NCBI GenBank assembly: GCA_034770075.1
Contig: JAVJAP010000351.1
Location: forward strand, 372,001 to 436,000
Direction of reading: 5' to 3'
DNA length: 64,000 nt
DNA from: Aralia elata
Lineage: Eukaryota > Streptophyta > Magnoliopsida > Apiales > Araliaceae
Shown one piece after another: positions 34,308 to 46,952 of this stretch. The position numbers were made by a program, and so were the translations under genes. The stretch's first letter is position 1. Every line of letters starts with the position of its first letter. A model generated the notes under the pieces. The model worked only from the letters and a program-made list of their open reading frames with translations, was not told where the DNA came from and searched no databases.

Positions 34308-36929
34308 CACTAAAGCCAATCGTCATAGTATCTAATACCCTTCTTCTCTAAGTGACGATCATCCTGCTATTTGGATAAAGCTTCAGTAGATAGATATACA
34401 ATGTTGTTCTCGAGAGTCCACTATCTCTATAGTGACTTATCCTCTTTCAATGATTCACTAATCAAATGAAAGTGCCGTAATACATGTTTGAATCCAAGAT
34501 GAGACTTAGGAACTATTCCTAGTTCTGTAATGAACTATTCATCCAAACAATCAACTTGCAGCTTCATTTACAGCTATATACTTTGTCTTTGTCACTAAAC
34601 CAGCAACTCCTTGCTGTTTGGAACCTTTCCAATTCATTGTACCACCTTTCAAGGTAATGCTTTACTTTAAAGTGGATTTGTTATCGTCTTGGTCAGTCTG
34701 AAAAACTTGAGTCTGTTTAGCCCTCTAGTTTTAATTCAGACCTACCATGAGTCATGATTACATCTTCAGTACCGGTTAAGTGCTTAAAGATGTTTATCAC
34801 TGTCTTACAGTGATCATCTCCAGAATATGACTGATCAACATCAAGCCTAGTATATTCATTGCATACATGATAGTAACTTATGCGATCTCTCTTTTAATTG
34901 GAGATAATTTTAGAGAGATACACTCCATGGCTCATCATCATGAGACCTCTCTTGGAGTTTGCCATGCTAAACGCCTTTAGCATCAAATGAATATACGTTC
35001 CTTAGGTCAAGCCGAACATCCTTTTAAATCTATCTATATAGATTTATATCTCCAATTTATAGGATGCTCCTCCCAAGTCATTCATGGAGGAATGTTTAGA
35101 CAATTTTATCTTTACTGATTGTAGCATTGGTGTGTTATTCCTTGTCAGTAGTATATCAACATATAATACCAAGAATGTCACAGCGCTCCCACTGACCCTT
35201 TTGTACATACTAGGTTCATTCTACTTTTTGATAAAATCAAACTCTTTTGATTGTCTCATCAAAACGAATGTTCCATCTTTGAGAAGCTTGCTTCAATCCA
35301 TCAATGGATCATTGTAGCTTAAAACACGATTTGCTTCAACCTTTGAAACAAATTTGTCTGGCTGTATCATACATACATTCTCCTAAAGTCTTTATTTAGG
35401 AAGGGTGTCTCCACATCCATTTTTCCAGATTTCGTAATAAGCTGCAATCACAAGCAAAATCCAAATGGACTTGAGCATTACCTAGTGATAAGGTTTTATC
35501 ACAGTCAACTCCTTGACTTGAAAAACCTTTTAAACAGGTCTGGTCTTATAGGTCTCCACCTTGCCATTTGCCCCAGTCTTTCTCTTAAAGATCCATATTC
35601 ACATTCTAGGCACTATGTCCTTTTGTGGAGTAACCAGAGTTTATACTTGGTTCTCATGCATGGAGTCCATTTCGGATTTCATAGCCATCTGCCACTTCTC
35701 TGAGTATCTTCTACTCATAGCCTCATCGTATATAATTGGATCATCATCCTCTATGATGCGTACCTCATCATCATCCTCTATGATGAATCCATACCTCCTA
35801 GGTATCTTCGGTACTCTTCCAGACTTACGATTCAGTTGTGGTACAATAGGTCTATCTACAGGTTCCTCGGTTCGACTTAAAGTGCTTTGTGGTTCTTGAA
35901 CTCGTTCAAGATCTATTACCCTCCCACTAGCTCCTTCAATGATAAATACCTTTATCCAAGGAGGCAGCATGCAGGATTATAGTACCCTAAACTTTCTTTA
36001 GGATATCCCACAAATCTGCACTCGTCAGATTTTATCCCAAACTTATCTTTGAAACCTTTTTCACATAAGTTGGACAACCCCTTATCTTAACATACTTAAG
36101 AGTAGGAATCCTCCCTATCCATAACCTTTATGGAATCTTGGGCTCAGATTTTTGAGGTTACCTTATTTTGTAGATATGCAGTCGTTTCTAGAGCATAACC
36201 ACAGATGAATACTAGAATGTCGGTACAAATCATTATGAACTGTACCATGTCCAACAAGGTACAATTTCTCCTTTTAGATACAGCAATCAATTATTGCGTA
36301 TCAGGAGGTGTCCATTATGAGAAAATACCATTTTGAGATGATCTAGAAACTCATTGCACAAGTATTCTTTCCTCGATCTGATCTTAATACTTTGTCAATG
36401 TGCTTCTCTTCTAAATTCTTTGAACATTTCAAATGATTCAGACTTGTATTTTATCAAATACACATATTCAACTCTTTGAATGATTATCTCCTTTTCTTTT
36501 ACTAGTTTGTTCAATTTGCAAAATTATTTTTCATGTAAGTCAAGTTTACAAAGTCTATCAAGTAATCTTCCAGTTTCAAACAAAATATTATCATTATAAA
36601 TAGAACAATAATTGTTCTTAAATATAATACCAGAACCTTCCTTGTCCAACAACGAAAGTTATAATGTTTCTAAAGAGAACTGGAACATAATACCAACTTA
36701 TTAACTTAATAGACTTGTCCGTAGGCAATGCTAAATTATAAGTTCCTATGGTTAATGCAGCAACCTTTGCTCCATTCCCACACATAAGATTATTTACTCT
36801 TTGTTTAGCTTTCTACTTCTGCTTAGTCTCTGCATTGGATTGCATATGTGAGAACTACAGCCGGTATCCAATACCCAAGTAGAACCTTGACTTATAGAAA
36901 AATTTATTTCAATTATGAACAAACCCATA
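34308..36929 (-). pseudogene. C4 pol pseudogene
   Basis: Protease (Asp-Thr-Gly and Ser-Ser-His) is near 36845-36870. The integrase remnant, RT with Tyr-Val-Asp-Ile (35151-35166) and RNase H show the same three shared losses as C1-C3, plus private stops and small deletions. Confidence 0.86.
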
Positions 36930-37765
36930 TCTGTAACCGAAGTTTCACTAAGCTTCTTTTGGTTAGCCTCTGTAAGATTCTCCATACAGTTTCGTTTCTA
37001 GTATCTAGGTTTATTACAATGGAAGCAAACTCCTTTGCTATCTGCATCAGTCTTGTTCTTATTGTCCTTTGTTTTTGTCTTTCCATTTACCTTCTTTGAA
37101 TTGTTCTTCTTTTAAGAAGATCCTTTGGCCCTCTTTCGCTTCTTGGAAGAATCATCTACCAGTAAGACTTGGTCTTCCTTGGTTGGAAAGTGACTCTTTA
37201 CAATTTTCAACATGTTTAAGCAACTCAAGCAGGCTGACATATAGCTTGTTCATGTGGAAATTCACAACAATTTGTGAGAAAGAGTCCGGAAGTGATTGCA
37301 AGATCAAATCTTGGATCAACTCTCCATCCATTAAAACCAGTTGTCCCAATTGTTCAATCAGATTGATCATTTTGAGGACATTTGTCTATACTGTAGTGCC
37401 ATCGGTTATTCTAGATCGAAAGAGCTCCTTATCTGATATCTAATAGTCCTACTTTCCTCACCCTTCAACTCCTTGAAGGTGCAGGAGTATAGCAGGAGCA
37501 TCCATAGTTTCATGCTGACGCTGAAGCTCGTTACTCATGGATGCGAGCATGATGTATTGAGCCAACTGTGCATCATCTTGCCACTTTCTAAAAGTAGCAA
37601 TCTCTTCCTCAGAGGTATTGTCTGCAACCATTGCAGGGATAGGCGTATTAAGGACATAAGATAGCTTTTCAGCTTTGAGAACTATTCTCAAATTTTTTAA
37701 CTAGTCCGTTTAATTTGGTCAGGTATTAGCATTAATATACTCTGCAGTGATAGTAAATTAGACAT
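36930..37765 (-). pseudogene. C4 gag pseudogene
   Basis: The minus-strand ATG at 37765-37763 aligns with the C1 gag start. An open run of about 77 codons (37458-37691) and another of 72 (37152-37370) cover the capsid-like part. A frame change separates them, and the zinc knuckle near 36985-37030 has the TAG stop shared with C1 and C2. Confidence 0.85.
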
Positions 37766-38759
37766 CGTAAAATTCTATAAATGAATTTGTAGTTTAACAA
37801 CATTTCAGCATACATTCATTTTAATTAATTACCAAAATAAATTAGGTCTTTATTTTAAATTGGTATCTCCCACTATTTTCATCAAACTATATTACCCTCA
37901 ATATATAGTTCGGCAAATCTAATTAAAGATTTGCTAGTGAGAATAAGGATCCTATTTCAAATGTATATAGCCTTGTGGTAACACAACAAACGATATATAA
38001 ATAAATAGGTAGACAACTATTGTCAATTACATCACTATGTAACTCCTTTTATTTTGCCTCTTAGATTATTTTGATCAAGTGGTGACACATCCGAATCAAA
38101 ATTATCCAAGTTAAGTCCAACCTAGCACTTCCATATATTCGAAAGAAAAACACTGTCCTTGTGGTGACACAACAAAACAGCATCGTTCAGTCTATGTATA
38201 AGCATCAAATGTGATAAAGCAACATCTTAAATATTTAATACTTGTCTTGTGGTGACACAACAAACTCATATTAAACATTTAATACTCTATTGCTTTACCA
38301 TGCTAGAAGGCGACGTTCAATATTCCAAATATCTTTGAACGCTTAGGACTTAATATGATTTGTTTGAGGGGTTTGTTATTATTTGTCTCATCTTGTTTAG
38401 CGCGCATGCACATATATATATAAAATACGCGTCATATTATTTAACATGTGAAGCATGTTGTATAATATATAATATATACATAGTAAGCATGCACATATAG
38501 AATACTATATTCTACCCGGATTGATTATGGACTTTTATTCTAGTTTGGTTCACTAGAGCCACCAAGTGAACCAAAAGGTCAAACCTAGGGTGCAAGAACA
38601 AAATTTAAATATAACTATTACATTTAAACCCGGGCTCCATTACAAACGGGTCTTCAAGCGCTCCTTGCTCCCTTGTCTCCAATTCTTCAAGTAATTCTAA
38701 CTAAACCTATTACATAAACTATTTACAATAAATAGAAACCTTGATCAGCAGTCAAGGGG
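37766..38759 (-). other. C4 leader (gag-proximal ~1 kb)
   Basis: It is colinear with the C1 leader from 3342 back to about 2310, with four hairpin sites and without the expanded TA run. It ends at GTCAAGGGG, where C1 continues with leader sequence but here GyA gag begins. Confidence 0.88.
37973..38260 (-). repeat. Four dispersed short hairpins upstream of gag (C4)
   Basis: Sites are at 37973-37986, 38077-38090, 38159-38172 and 38247-38260. On the element strand the type is TTGTG-TCAC-CACAA (loop TTAC at the site nearest gag; outer bases differ at the second site). All four are one base longer than their C1 counterparts. Confidence 0.78.
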
Positions 38760-39335
38760 CCCGATTTTCCCTTCATCAAGTGGACACCGAGGCCAGGAAG
38801 GCAAGAAGGTTTGAATTAGGACTGAAACCATGGGTGCAGAAGTCAGTTGCAATATTAAAGATTAAGAACTTCTCGGAACTGCTGGAGAGGGCTGTCATTG
38901 CAGAAGGAGGCAATGAAGCGGTGGCACGGTTCAACCAAGACAGAAAGAAGAGTCAGGAAATAGCCAAAGCGGGGAGCAGCGAAGGCAGCAACCCCAATAA
39001 GCGCAAATGGAATGAAAGTCAATTGTCCGGGAGTAATAAATCCGGAGGAGAGGCTAAGAAGAGTGGGAAGTGTAGCAACTGCGGGAAAAATCACTCTGGG
39101 GAGTGCATGAAGGGAAGGAGCGTTTGTTACCGGTGTGGACAACTGGGCACATGGCTCCTAAGTGTCTGAACAAACAGAAAAGATGATGTTTCTCTTGTGG
39201 ATCGCCCAACCACCAGATCAAGGACTGTCCGAAAAGGAAGGGCGACGTCGGGAGTGGCAACAGGAGCAACAACAACAGCGGAAATAACAATCGGCTGAGC
39301 TACGGGGCACCAACCAGTTAAGCCAACAGGCCAAC
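38760..39335 (+). pseudogene. GyA gag C-terminal part, frameshifted
   Basis: It begins mid-capsid at the deletion joint and runs open to 39169. Three zinc knuckles follow: Cys-x2-Cys-x3-His-x4-Cys at about 39071, a second beginning Cys-Tyr-Arg-Cys-Gly-Gln at about 39127, and a third beginning Cys-Phe-Ser-Cys-Gly at about 39188. A one-base loss inside the second knuckle (about 39143-39147) shifts the frame into the pol frame. A TGA follows in the downstream frame at about 39185. The original protein would be the particle protein that binds the RNA genome. Confidence 0.88.
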
Positions 39336-39351
39336 GACACGCACGTTCAAC

Positions 39352-41235
39352 ATGACTGTCCAGGATGCGGTGGAATCCAAGGACGTGGTGTCAGGTATCA
39401 TCCCAATCAATGATATAAATGCATATGTGTTATTCGATTCGGGTGCTACCTGTTCTTTTGTTTCCGAAGAATTTGCGAATCAGTTAGATTTACCTCGAGA
39501 AAAGTTAGAACACCCTATAAATGTAAAAGTAGCAAACAAGGAAATTATCCCCGTAGAATGCATTCATAGGAACTGTTGTGCTGAATTGCGAGGATTTAAG
39601 CTCAATGTGGATCTGATACCAATTCGACTGGGAGAATTTGCTGTAATCCTAGGAATGGATTGGCTATCAATTCACGAAGCAGTTATTGATTGCAAAGGGA
39701 AGTGTGTACACCTGAAGACTCCTAATAAGTCGAAGGTGGTATTCTATGGTAGTAAATCACCAAGACAATCTTGTTGTCTTACTATGATGCAAACAAAGAA
39801 ATTACTTAAGAAAGGTTGCGTATGTTACCTGGCCCATGTGGTTGATACTCGTCAGGTCGGGTGTGAGATGAGTCAAATACCAATCGTGAGGGATTTCGCC
39901 GATATCTTCCTAGATGAGCTTCCGGGACAGCCGCCGGACAGGGAAATTGAGTTCGTAATCGATTTGGTACCAGGAACTGCACCAATATCGAAGCCGCCGT
40001 ATCGAATGACACCTGTAGAAATGAAAGAGTTGATGGTTCAACTGCAGGAACTGTTAGACAAGGGTTATATCAGACCAAGCGTGTCCCCGTGGGGAGCGCC
40101 AGTTCTGTTTGTAAAGAAGAAGGATGGTTCGATGAGGCTTTGTATCGACTATCGGGAGTTGAACAAAGTTACGATTAAGAATAGGTATCCGCTTCCTAGG
40201 ATTGACGATCTATTTGATCAACTTAAGGGAGCGAAATACTTTTCAAAAATCGACCTAAGAACAGGCTATCATCAGCTGAAGGTGAGGCAGGAAGATATCC
40301 CGAAGACTGCATTCAGAACTCGTTATGGGCACTTTGAGTTTTGGGTAATGTCATTTGGATTGACGAATGCACCAGCAGCATTCATGGATATGATGAATAG
40401 AGTATTCAAACAATACTTGGACAAGTTCGTAGTTGTATTCATCGATGACATCCTGGTATATTCAGCGTCAGAGGAGGAGCATGCTGAACATTTAAAGATT
40501 GTATTGGAAGCTCTCAGAAAGGAGAAGTTGTATGCAAAGTTTTCTAAGTGTGAGTTTTGGTTGCAGAGGGTGCAATTTCTGGGTCACGTCATCGACAAAA
40601 ATGGTGTTTCGGTGGACCCAGCAAAAGTAGAAGCGGTTATCAATTGGGAGCAGCCGAAGACGCCAACAGATATCAGGAGTTTCTTGGGATTAGCGGGATA
40701 CTATCGGAGATTCATCCAGGATTTTTCAAAGATAGCATCACCGTTGACCAATCTCACCAGAAAAACAGTTAAGTTCGTTTGGTCGGAGAAATGCAAGAAA
40801 AGTTTTCTGGAGCTGAAGAAGAGACTTAGTCAAGCACTAGTGTTGACCTTACCCGACAACACTGGGGGTTTCGTGGTGTATAGCGATGCGTCACACAAAG
40901 GTCTTGGCTGTGTGCTGATACAGCACGACAAGGTCATTGCGTACGCATCACGTCAGCTGAAGGACTATGAGAAGGGTTACCCGACTCATGACCTGGAGTT
41001 AGCCGCAGTAGTTTTCGCCTTGAAGATTTGGAGGCACTACCTATATGGAGAGAAGTGCTAGATATACACAGATCACAAAAGTCTAAAATATATCTTCACT
41101 CAGAAGGAACTGAATATGCGGCAACACCGATGGTTGGAATTGATCAAGGATTACGACTGTGAGATTTTGTACCATCCGGGCAAGGCAAATGTAGTGGTTG
41201 ATGCCTTAAGCAGGAAAGGCAAAGCGAAATTAATG
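39352..41235 (+). pseudogene. GyA pol: protease, reverse transcriptase and RNase H
   Basis: It is open from 39352 to 41061. The aspartic protease motif Asp-Ser-Gly-Ala is at 39436. RT spans about 40010-40560, with Tyr-Arg-Glu-Leu-Asn near 40150 and the catalytic Phe-Ile-Asp-Asp at 40438-40449 intact. RNase H begins near 40860 with Tyr-Ser-Asp-Ala-Ser and the Leu-Glu-Leu motif. A TAG at 41059 cuts RNase H just before Ile-Tyr-Thr-Asp-His-Lys, and the same frame then continues. Apart from this stop the enzymes look well preserved, so the element is fairly young. Confidence 0.94.
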
Positions 41236-42765
41236 CAACTAATAATTCAAGAGGAATTGGTAAAGGACTTTGAATGCCTGGAATTGGAGGTTAAGTATCT
41301 GATGGAGACGGACGAGAAATTGTTTACCGTGACAGCAGGTCCGACTCTACTGGATAAGATAAAGGAGGCTCAAGAATTTGATGAAGAATGCATTGACATT
41401 AAGAAGCGACTATCAGAGGGAGAAACGTTGAAGTACCAGATTAACAGCACAGGATTGCTGAGGTTCGAGGGAAGGATCTGGGTACCCTATGTACCGGACT
41501 TAAGGGAAGAAATATTGCAGAAGGCCCATAATACGAGATTTTCGGTACATCCGGGTAGCACCAAAATGTATCAAGATCTTCGTCAACATTATTGGTGGCC
41601 GCATTTGAAAGGAGAAGTTGCAGAATACGTCAGCCGGTGTTTAACTTGTCAGAGGGTCAAGGCAGAGCACCAGCGGCCGAGCGGATTGTTGTAACCTTTG
41701 GAGATCCCAGAATAGAAGTGGGAGCACATCACAATGGATTTTGTGGTAGGACTTCCAACGACACAGAAGGGTCTAGACGCCATCTGGGTGATCGTAGATC
41801 GGTTGACCAAGTCTGCCCATTTTCTACCGATCAAGATCAGGTACAAATTGGAGCAGTTAGCGAAACTTTACGTAAAAGAGATAGTATCGCGGCATGGAAT
41901 GCCGGTATCTATTAGAGATCCGCGCTTCACGTCAAATTTTTGGAGAAGTCTACAGGAAAGAATGGGAACGCAGTTGAGGTTGAGTACAGCGTATCATCCT
42001 CAGACTGATGGCCAGAGCGAGCGAACGATTCAGACCTTGGAGGATATGCTCCGAGCAGTCGTGATGGACTTAGGTGGCAGCTGGGACGACCACTTGCCAC
42101 TGGTAGAGTTCGCTTACAACAACAGTTATCACGCTAGCATCGGTATGCCACCATACGAAGCGTTATATGGAAGGAAGTGTTGAACGCCGTTATGTTGGGA
42201 TGAGGTTGGTGAACGGAGATTGTTGGGACCAGAATTGGTACAACAAACTGTGGAAATCATTAAAGTAATAAGACAACGGTTAATAGCAGCTCAGGATCGT
42301 CAGAAGACGTATGCCAACTTACATCGTCAGAAACGAGACTTTGAAGTGGGCAGCTCTGTATTTTTGAAGGTATCTCCCTGGAAAGGGAAGATCCGTTTTG
42401 GGAAGAAGGGCAAATTAAGCCCTAGGTTCATAGGACCTTTTGAAATATTAAGGAAAATAGGCGAAGTGGCGTACGAGGTAGCGTTACCCCCTGAACTTGA
42501 GCACATTCATAACGTGTTCCATGTATCAGTGTTACGTCCATATAAGCCAGACTACAAGTATGTTATTTCCTATGAGCTAATTCAAGTCGAGAAGGACTTA
42601 TCGTACGAGGAGGTCCTTGTCCAAATACTGGACAGGAAGGAGCAGAAGCTGAGGAATAAAATCATTCATTCTGTTAAAGTTCTCTTGAGGAATCACGCGG
42701 TGGAAGAAGCTACGTGGGAACTCGAAGAGAAGATGAGGGCAAATTATCCGCAGTTATTTGAGTAA
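41236..42765 (+). pseudogene. GyA pol: integrase and chromodomain-like C-terminus
   Basis: It stays in the same frame as RT. The zinc-binding HHCC is near 41548-41660 (His...His, Cys-Leu-Thr-Cys). The first catalytic Asp is in Met-Asp-Phe at 41734. The place of the second catalytic Asp (usually Ser-Asp-Arg) reads Ser-Ile-Arg, with Ile at 41911-41913. The Glu region follows at about 42010-42040. In-frame stops are at 41692 (TAA), about 41713 (TAG) and 42181 (TGA). The last ~60 residues (from about 42598) match the chromodomain-like tail of Tekay/Del chromoviruses, ending Tyr-Pro-Gln-Leu-Phe-Glu. Such tails direct integration to heterochromatin, which fits the nested location. Confidence 0.92.
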
Positions 42766-42798
42766 CCTTAGATTAAAATTCCGAGGACGAAATTTCTA

Positions 42799-42812
42799 TA
42801 AGGGGGAGAGGA
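42799..42812 (+). other. Polypurine tract of GyA
   Basis: ATAAGGGGGAGAGGA immediately precedes the TG of the 3' LTR; CCGAGGACGAAATTTCT upstream is the usual chromovirus context. Confidence 0.88.
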
Positions 42813-43814
42813 TGTAATATCCAAGAATTTTAAACCTTGTTACCAATTTATTTGGATATGTGAAATTTATTTTATTTAATTTTACGGACATAATTAGATC
42901 TATGTAGAGTATTATTATTAAATTGTATAACTATATGATCTAATAATTTTCTTTGCAATAAAGGGATTCACTAATAGTTTGAATAAATTAGTGATTTAAC
43001 CCTAAGAGTTGGTTGGCAAGAAAATTGGGAAAAATTTAAGCAAATAATTTCATTTTATCATTATCGGATTAAATAATTCGAATGAGGAATTATTGTTAAA
43101 ACAAACATTTTAAATAATTAATGAATTGAATTAGTTATTTAATTTAAATATTAGAAACATAAGGTTAATAATTTAATTGGGTCACTTTTCTTTCATTTGG
43201 ATTGGCCCATTTCCCTCTTAGCCAAGTGGACTGGGTCAAGCTAAATCAATTGGGCTGAGTCCATCCCCTTTTTCCAGTCGGGTGGATCATGGCAAACGGA
43301 TTGGATCTATTCCTAATTGATTTGGGCAATCGGTAAGTGAATTGGGGTTGACAGCGAGCTCACCCCGAAAGCACCTGGAGAAATGATACAAAGAAGGATG
43401 TCCTTGCCCACACTAGAAAAACTGAAAGCCGAGCAAAGGGATTCAAAATCTCAAATCAGACCAAACCGAGTAGAGGGAATAGGGGTGAGCCGAACCTAGC
43501 AACCTAGGGCTTTCAATCAGACGGAACGGGAGAGAAGCGGGGATGTCAAGTGCCGGCAATAGCAGGGAACGAGCCTAGCGACCGGCGGTTATTCATGGAC
43601 TCGACATGGGCGACCGAGCAACTACAAACGGACCAAGGGTTCTAAGCATTCGGCGATTCGACTGACGGGACTACGCGGCTCGAGGGTGTCGGCCAAAGCT
43701 AGCTGGGTATTGATGGGGCTGATGTGAACGATCAGTCGCCTACCCCTCTCCTACCGTTGGTTATTACCTCGATCAAATAGGGTATTGCCCAAACAAATTG
43801 GGTAAAGTTCTTGC

Positions 43815-43821
43815 TATAAAT
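43815..43821 (+). promoter_or_regulatory. TATA box of GyA 3' LTR
   Basis: TATAAAT at the position matching 11474-11480. Confidence 0.65.
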
Positions 43822-44689
43822 TGAAGGCCCCAAACCCTAGCGAAGCGGCTGAAACTGTGTTCCAAATTAGAGAGATAGGAATCACAGAAAGGAGGGAAAC
43901 AGGGGAAGGCCAACTGCCGGGTGCGATTACTGTTCGGAGGTGTCGACAGTGGGGCGAATGCCCTCCAATTACACCATCTATTTTGGGAGAAGAAGGAGGA
44001 CGACAACGAGGAATCAACCTCGGCATAACCTAACCCCAAGGTATAAGAAGGATTCTATTTTTTGGCCCAACTGCCGTGAAATTCTTTTTTTTTCTTTTTG
44101 GTTTCTATTGCCATTTTGTTGGGAAAAATTCTGTGTGTAAAAGGCCATGGAAGGCCGGATGGTATATGTTTGGATGATGGTTGGAAAGTATCTTGAGTTT
44201 TACTAGTTATTGAAGGACATTGATACGCCCACCAACTGTTTGTTGTAATGTCTGTAGGAACCAGATTGTGTTATTTGGTTTTATGTATGTTGTGAATTAA
44301 GCGGTCCGTTCAGCTTGTATAAATTTTATGATTTTGTTATATTATGTGCTAGTGTGTGTTTGTTGTGTAACTGTTGCTGGAAAAGAGTGGTTGGTGAGGC
44401 CCCAGACTTGTGGGTATTTGCCCGTGTGCAGTACGGCAGCAGCCGCGCCTTGGCACTTTGGTGCTGAGGGGCTGGGCGGGCAGCAGTCGCCGGACGGGGA
44501 GGGGGGGTTTGTGATTATCAACCATTAGAAGTTTCTGCAGTTGTTTCCCTTAAATGTTTGATCACAATCACTTAATGGATTGCTTAAACAGTTAGTTTCA
44601 CTTATCAATGAATAAAGGCTATTCAAGTATTTATTTTCTAATTAACAAATAAATAAGGGTATTGAGTAAAGGTTATTAGATAATAATTA

Positions 44690-45180
44690 CTTAATTACTA
44701 TTTAATTAATATTAAATAATAAGTAAGAGTATAGTTAATAAATTAATTATTTATTATTTAACATTAAATAATAAATAAAGATAATAAATATTTAATTATT
44801 ATTTAATTAATATTAAATAATAATTAAGTATGAGTTAAAGTAATAAATTAATTATTTATTATTTAACATTAAATAATAAATAAAGATAATAAATATTTAA
44901 TTAATATTAAATAATAATTAAGTATGAGTAAAGTTAATAAATTAATTATTTATTATTTAACATTAAATAATAAATAAAGATAATAAATATTTAATTAATA
45001 TTAAATAATAATTAAGTATGAGTAAAGTTAATAAATTAATTATTTATTATTTAACATTAAATAAATAAATAAAGATAATAAAAATTTAATTATTATTTAA
45101 TTAATAGCAATAATAATTAAGTATGAGCAGATTCAATAAGTTAATTATTTAATTAATGTTAAATAAGGAATGGGGGGAAA
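44690..45180. repeat. AT-rich tandem repeats in GyA 3' LTR
   Basis: About four units of roughly 80-120 bases are built from AATTAATTATTTATTATTTA, AACATTAAATAATAAATAAA and GATAATAAATATTTAATTA. They are equivalent in place to 12410-12890, but unit sequence and number differ. Confidence 0.85.
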
Positions 45181-46952
45181 TAATTTCTTAATTACCCTTA
45201 AAAGTGAATAGTAGCTAAGTGCAAATAAACTTAAATAACTTATTAATTTTTAGTCACTATTAGTTAGTAATGCACTAATAAATTTATTATTTATTTTTAT
45301 AAATAATAAATAGGGGTTATTAACCAAATAAAATAGTCGTTAAATTATTATTTGAATACTATTAAGCCATAATGCACTAACAAGTTTATTATTTAGTCTA
45401 TAAATAATAGATTGGATTACTAACCAATAGTTTAAAAACAAGTAAGGTTGCTAATTTGAATATCCAAATAATAAATGAGCCTGATTAGTTATTTGAAATA
45501 ACAACTAAAGGTCAGTGATTAATTTCTGTTTAGCTAATGTTAAATAATAATTAAATGTTAATAGGGTTAATAGAGTAATGTAAATGAATTAAAACAGTTA
45601 GAAATAATTGTTAGGAAGTGTCTATCACTTAGGAGAAACATTGTTAGTAAATAATTTCTCAGTCTACAGACCAATTAAGTATCTTATGGGATTGAGGATG
45701 GTCTATTGACTTATATGCTATGTGAATTGTTTATCTGCTAAATAAATAGCATAAGAGGGTGTACCGAGATATAACTATACAATGTTAATTGATAGATCGA
45801 CTTTATCAATGTTAGGTCCTTCAAGGCCAAATAATTAAAGCTAAAATTAGTGGTAGCGGAGCAGACATGCAAGTTCCTGACCTTAAACTTCTTACATTGT
45901 TGCAAGTTTCCTTTAACCCTACTCAATTTACATTCGAGCAGGATGTGATGTATTATGCAAGTTCCCTTTTTCCTGAAACTATACCCTGTGAAATTTTCCT
46001 AAATCCTACTCACTTATTTTCGAGCAGACTATTATTGTATTGTAGCATAAAATTTTATTTCCAAGAATGCTTAAGTGGTTTAATCAATTTGCAATTAATC
46101 CACATCGATATTATTGACATTCGCACTCGGTGCATTTGAATTCGTACCGTCTTGGATTCGTACATTATTTAAGTTCTGTAATTCACGAACTATTTTAGAT
46201 TGAGTCTGGACCTTTGTTCGGTCAGGCAAGTATATGAGAATTTATAAAAGCTATCCGAACCAATCAATGGTATAGATTCTTAGACTGAAATGAACATCCA
46301 TTTTTATTATAGGGGAGTACCCAGGTATCTAATATAAGGTACAAATAGCAGAGTTAAATGTTATGCATATACATAGCGTACGCGAGGCTGATCCCCTCAA
46401 GTGCTTATTCTGTAGCCAGTAACCAAAGGGTCAACCAGCTATTGACTCCTTTGGAAGTTATTGTTCAAAGTCTACTTGATTATCAATTGTTCTAAAAGCA
46501 ATTATTGTCCTTGCTTCTGATATTTATATTGTTGAATTTTTTTCTATATTCCATTCATCATGATATATCCTTTATTGTTGTATTTTAAACTTGCGGAGCA
46601 AACTAGTTGCTCATTCCTTGCTATATTATGACTTTCATTACAGCTAAACCCGAGACATCAGGAAAGGGCAAGGGTAAAGAAAAGATGAAGTGATAGGCTT
46701 CACGTAGCTGACTTTCCTTTATGTTTAGTTAATTGCTATTAATGTAATTTGAACCCTGATTACTACCTATGGTATGTTTTGTGCTACGTATTAAGGTTAT
46801 TGTATCTTGGGACTAGTAACCCCCTTGAAATGAACAACATATGTTTATTATATTCCGCATTTAATTATCATATGTTGTTAGAGGTGAATGTTTGTATTGG
46901 AACGTGATGACCGAATCCGGGTAGTTGGAGACCCGAATTTAGGGGCGTCACA

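Larger units (their letters stand above)
32469..38759 (-). mobile_element. Ty1/copia retrotransposon C4 nested in C3 gag (5' end lost)
   Basis: It has a complete 3' LTR, pol, gag and the gag-proximal leader. The left target is GAATT (32464-32468). The right side is fused to GyA at 38759/38760, so its PBS, 5' LTR and right TSD are missing. Confidence 0.92.
38760..46952 (+). mobile_element. Ty3/gypsy chromovirus GyA (Tekay/Del-like), 5' part deleted
   Basis: It has a gag fragment, protease, RT, RNase H, integrase, a chromodomain-like end, polypurine tract and complete 3' LTR. The domain order with integrase last is gypsy-type. It inserted in the C3 5' LTR: after its terminal CA the C3 LTR resumes with ACCAT at 46953, the likely TSD. 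The 5' LTR, PBS and N-terminal gag are missing. Confidence 0.95.
42813..46952 (+). repeat. GyA 3' LTR (4140 bp)
   Basis: It starts TGTAATATCCAAG and ends GGGGCGTCACA. It is homologous along its length to the solo LTR 10473-14587, but clearly diverged. TATA box at 43815-43821; AT-rich tandem repeats at 44690-45180; a GC-rich patch at about 44385-44515 has no clear counterpart in the solo LTR. Confidence 0.94.

Noticed and set aside
38741..39169. Novel 142-residue fusion protein
   Set aside because: The frame crosses the C4/GyA deletion joint; all recognisable content is GyA gag and the upstream codons are leader sequence read by chance.
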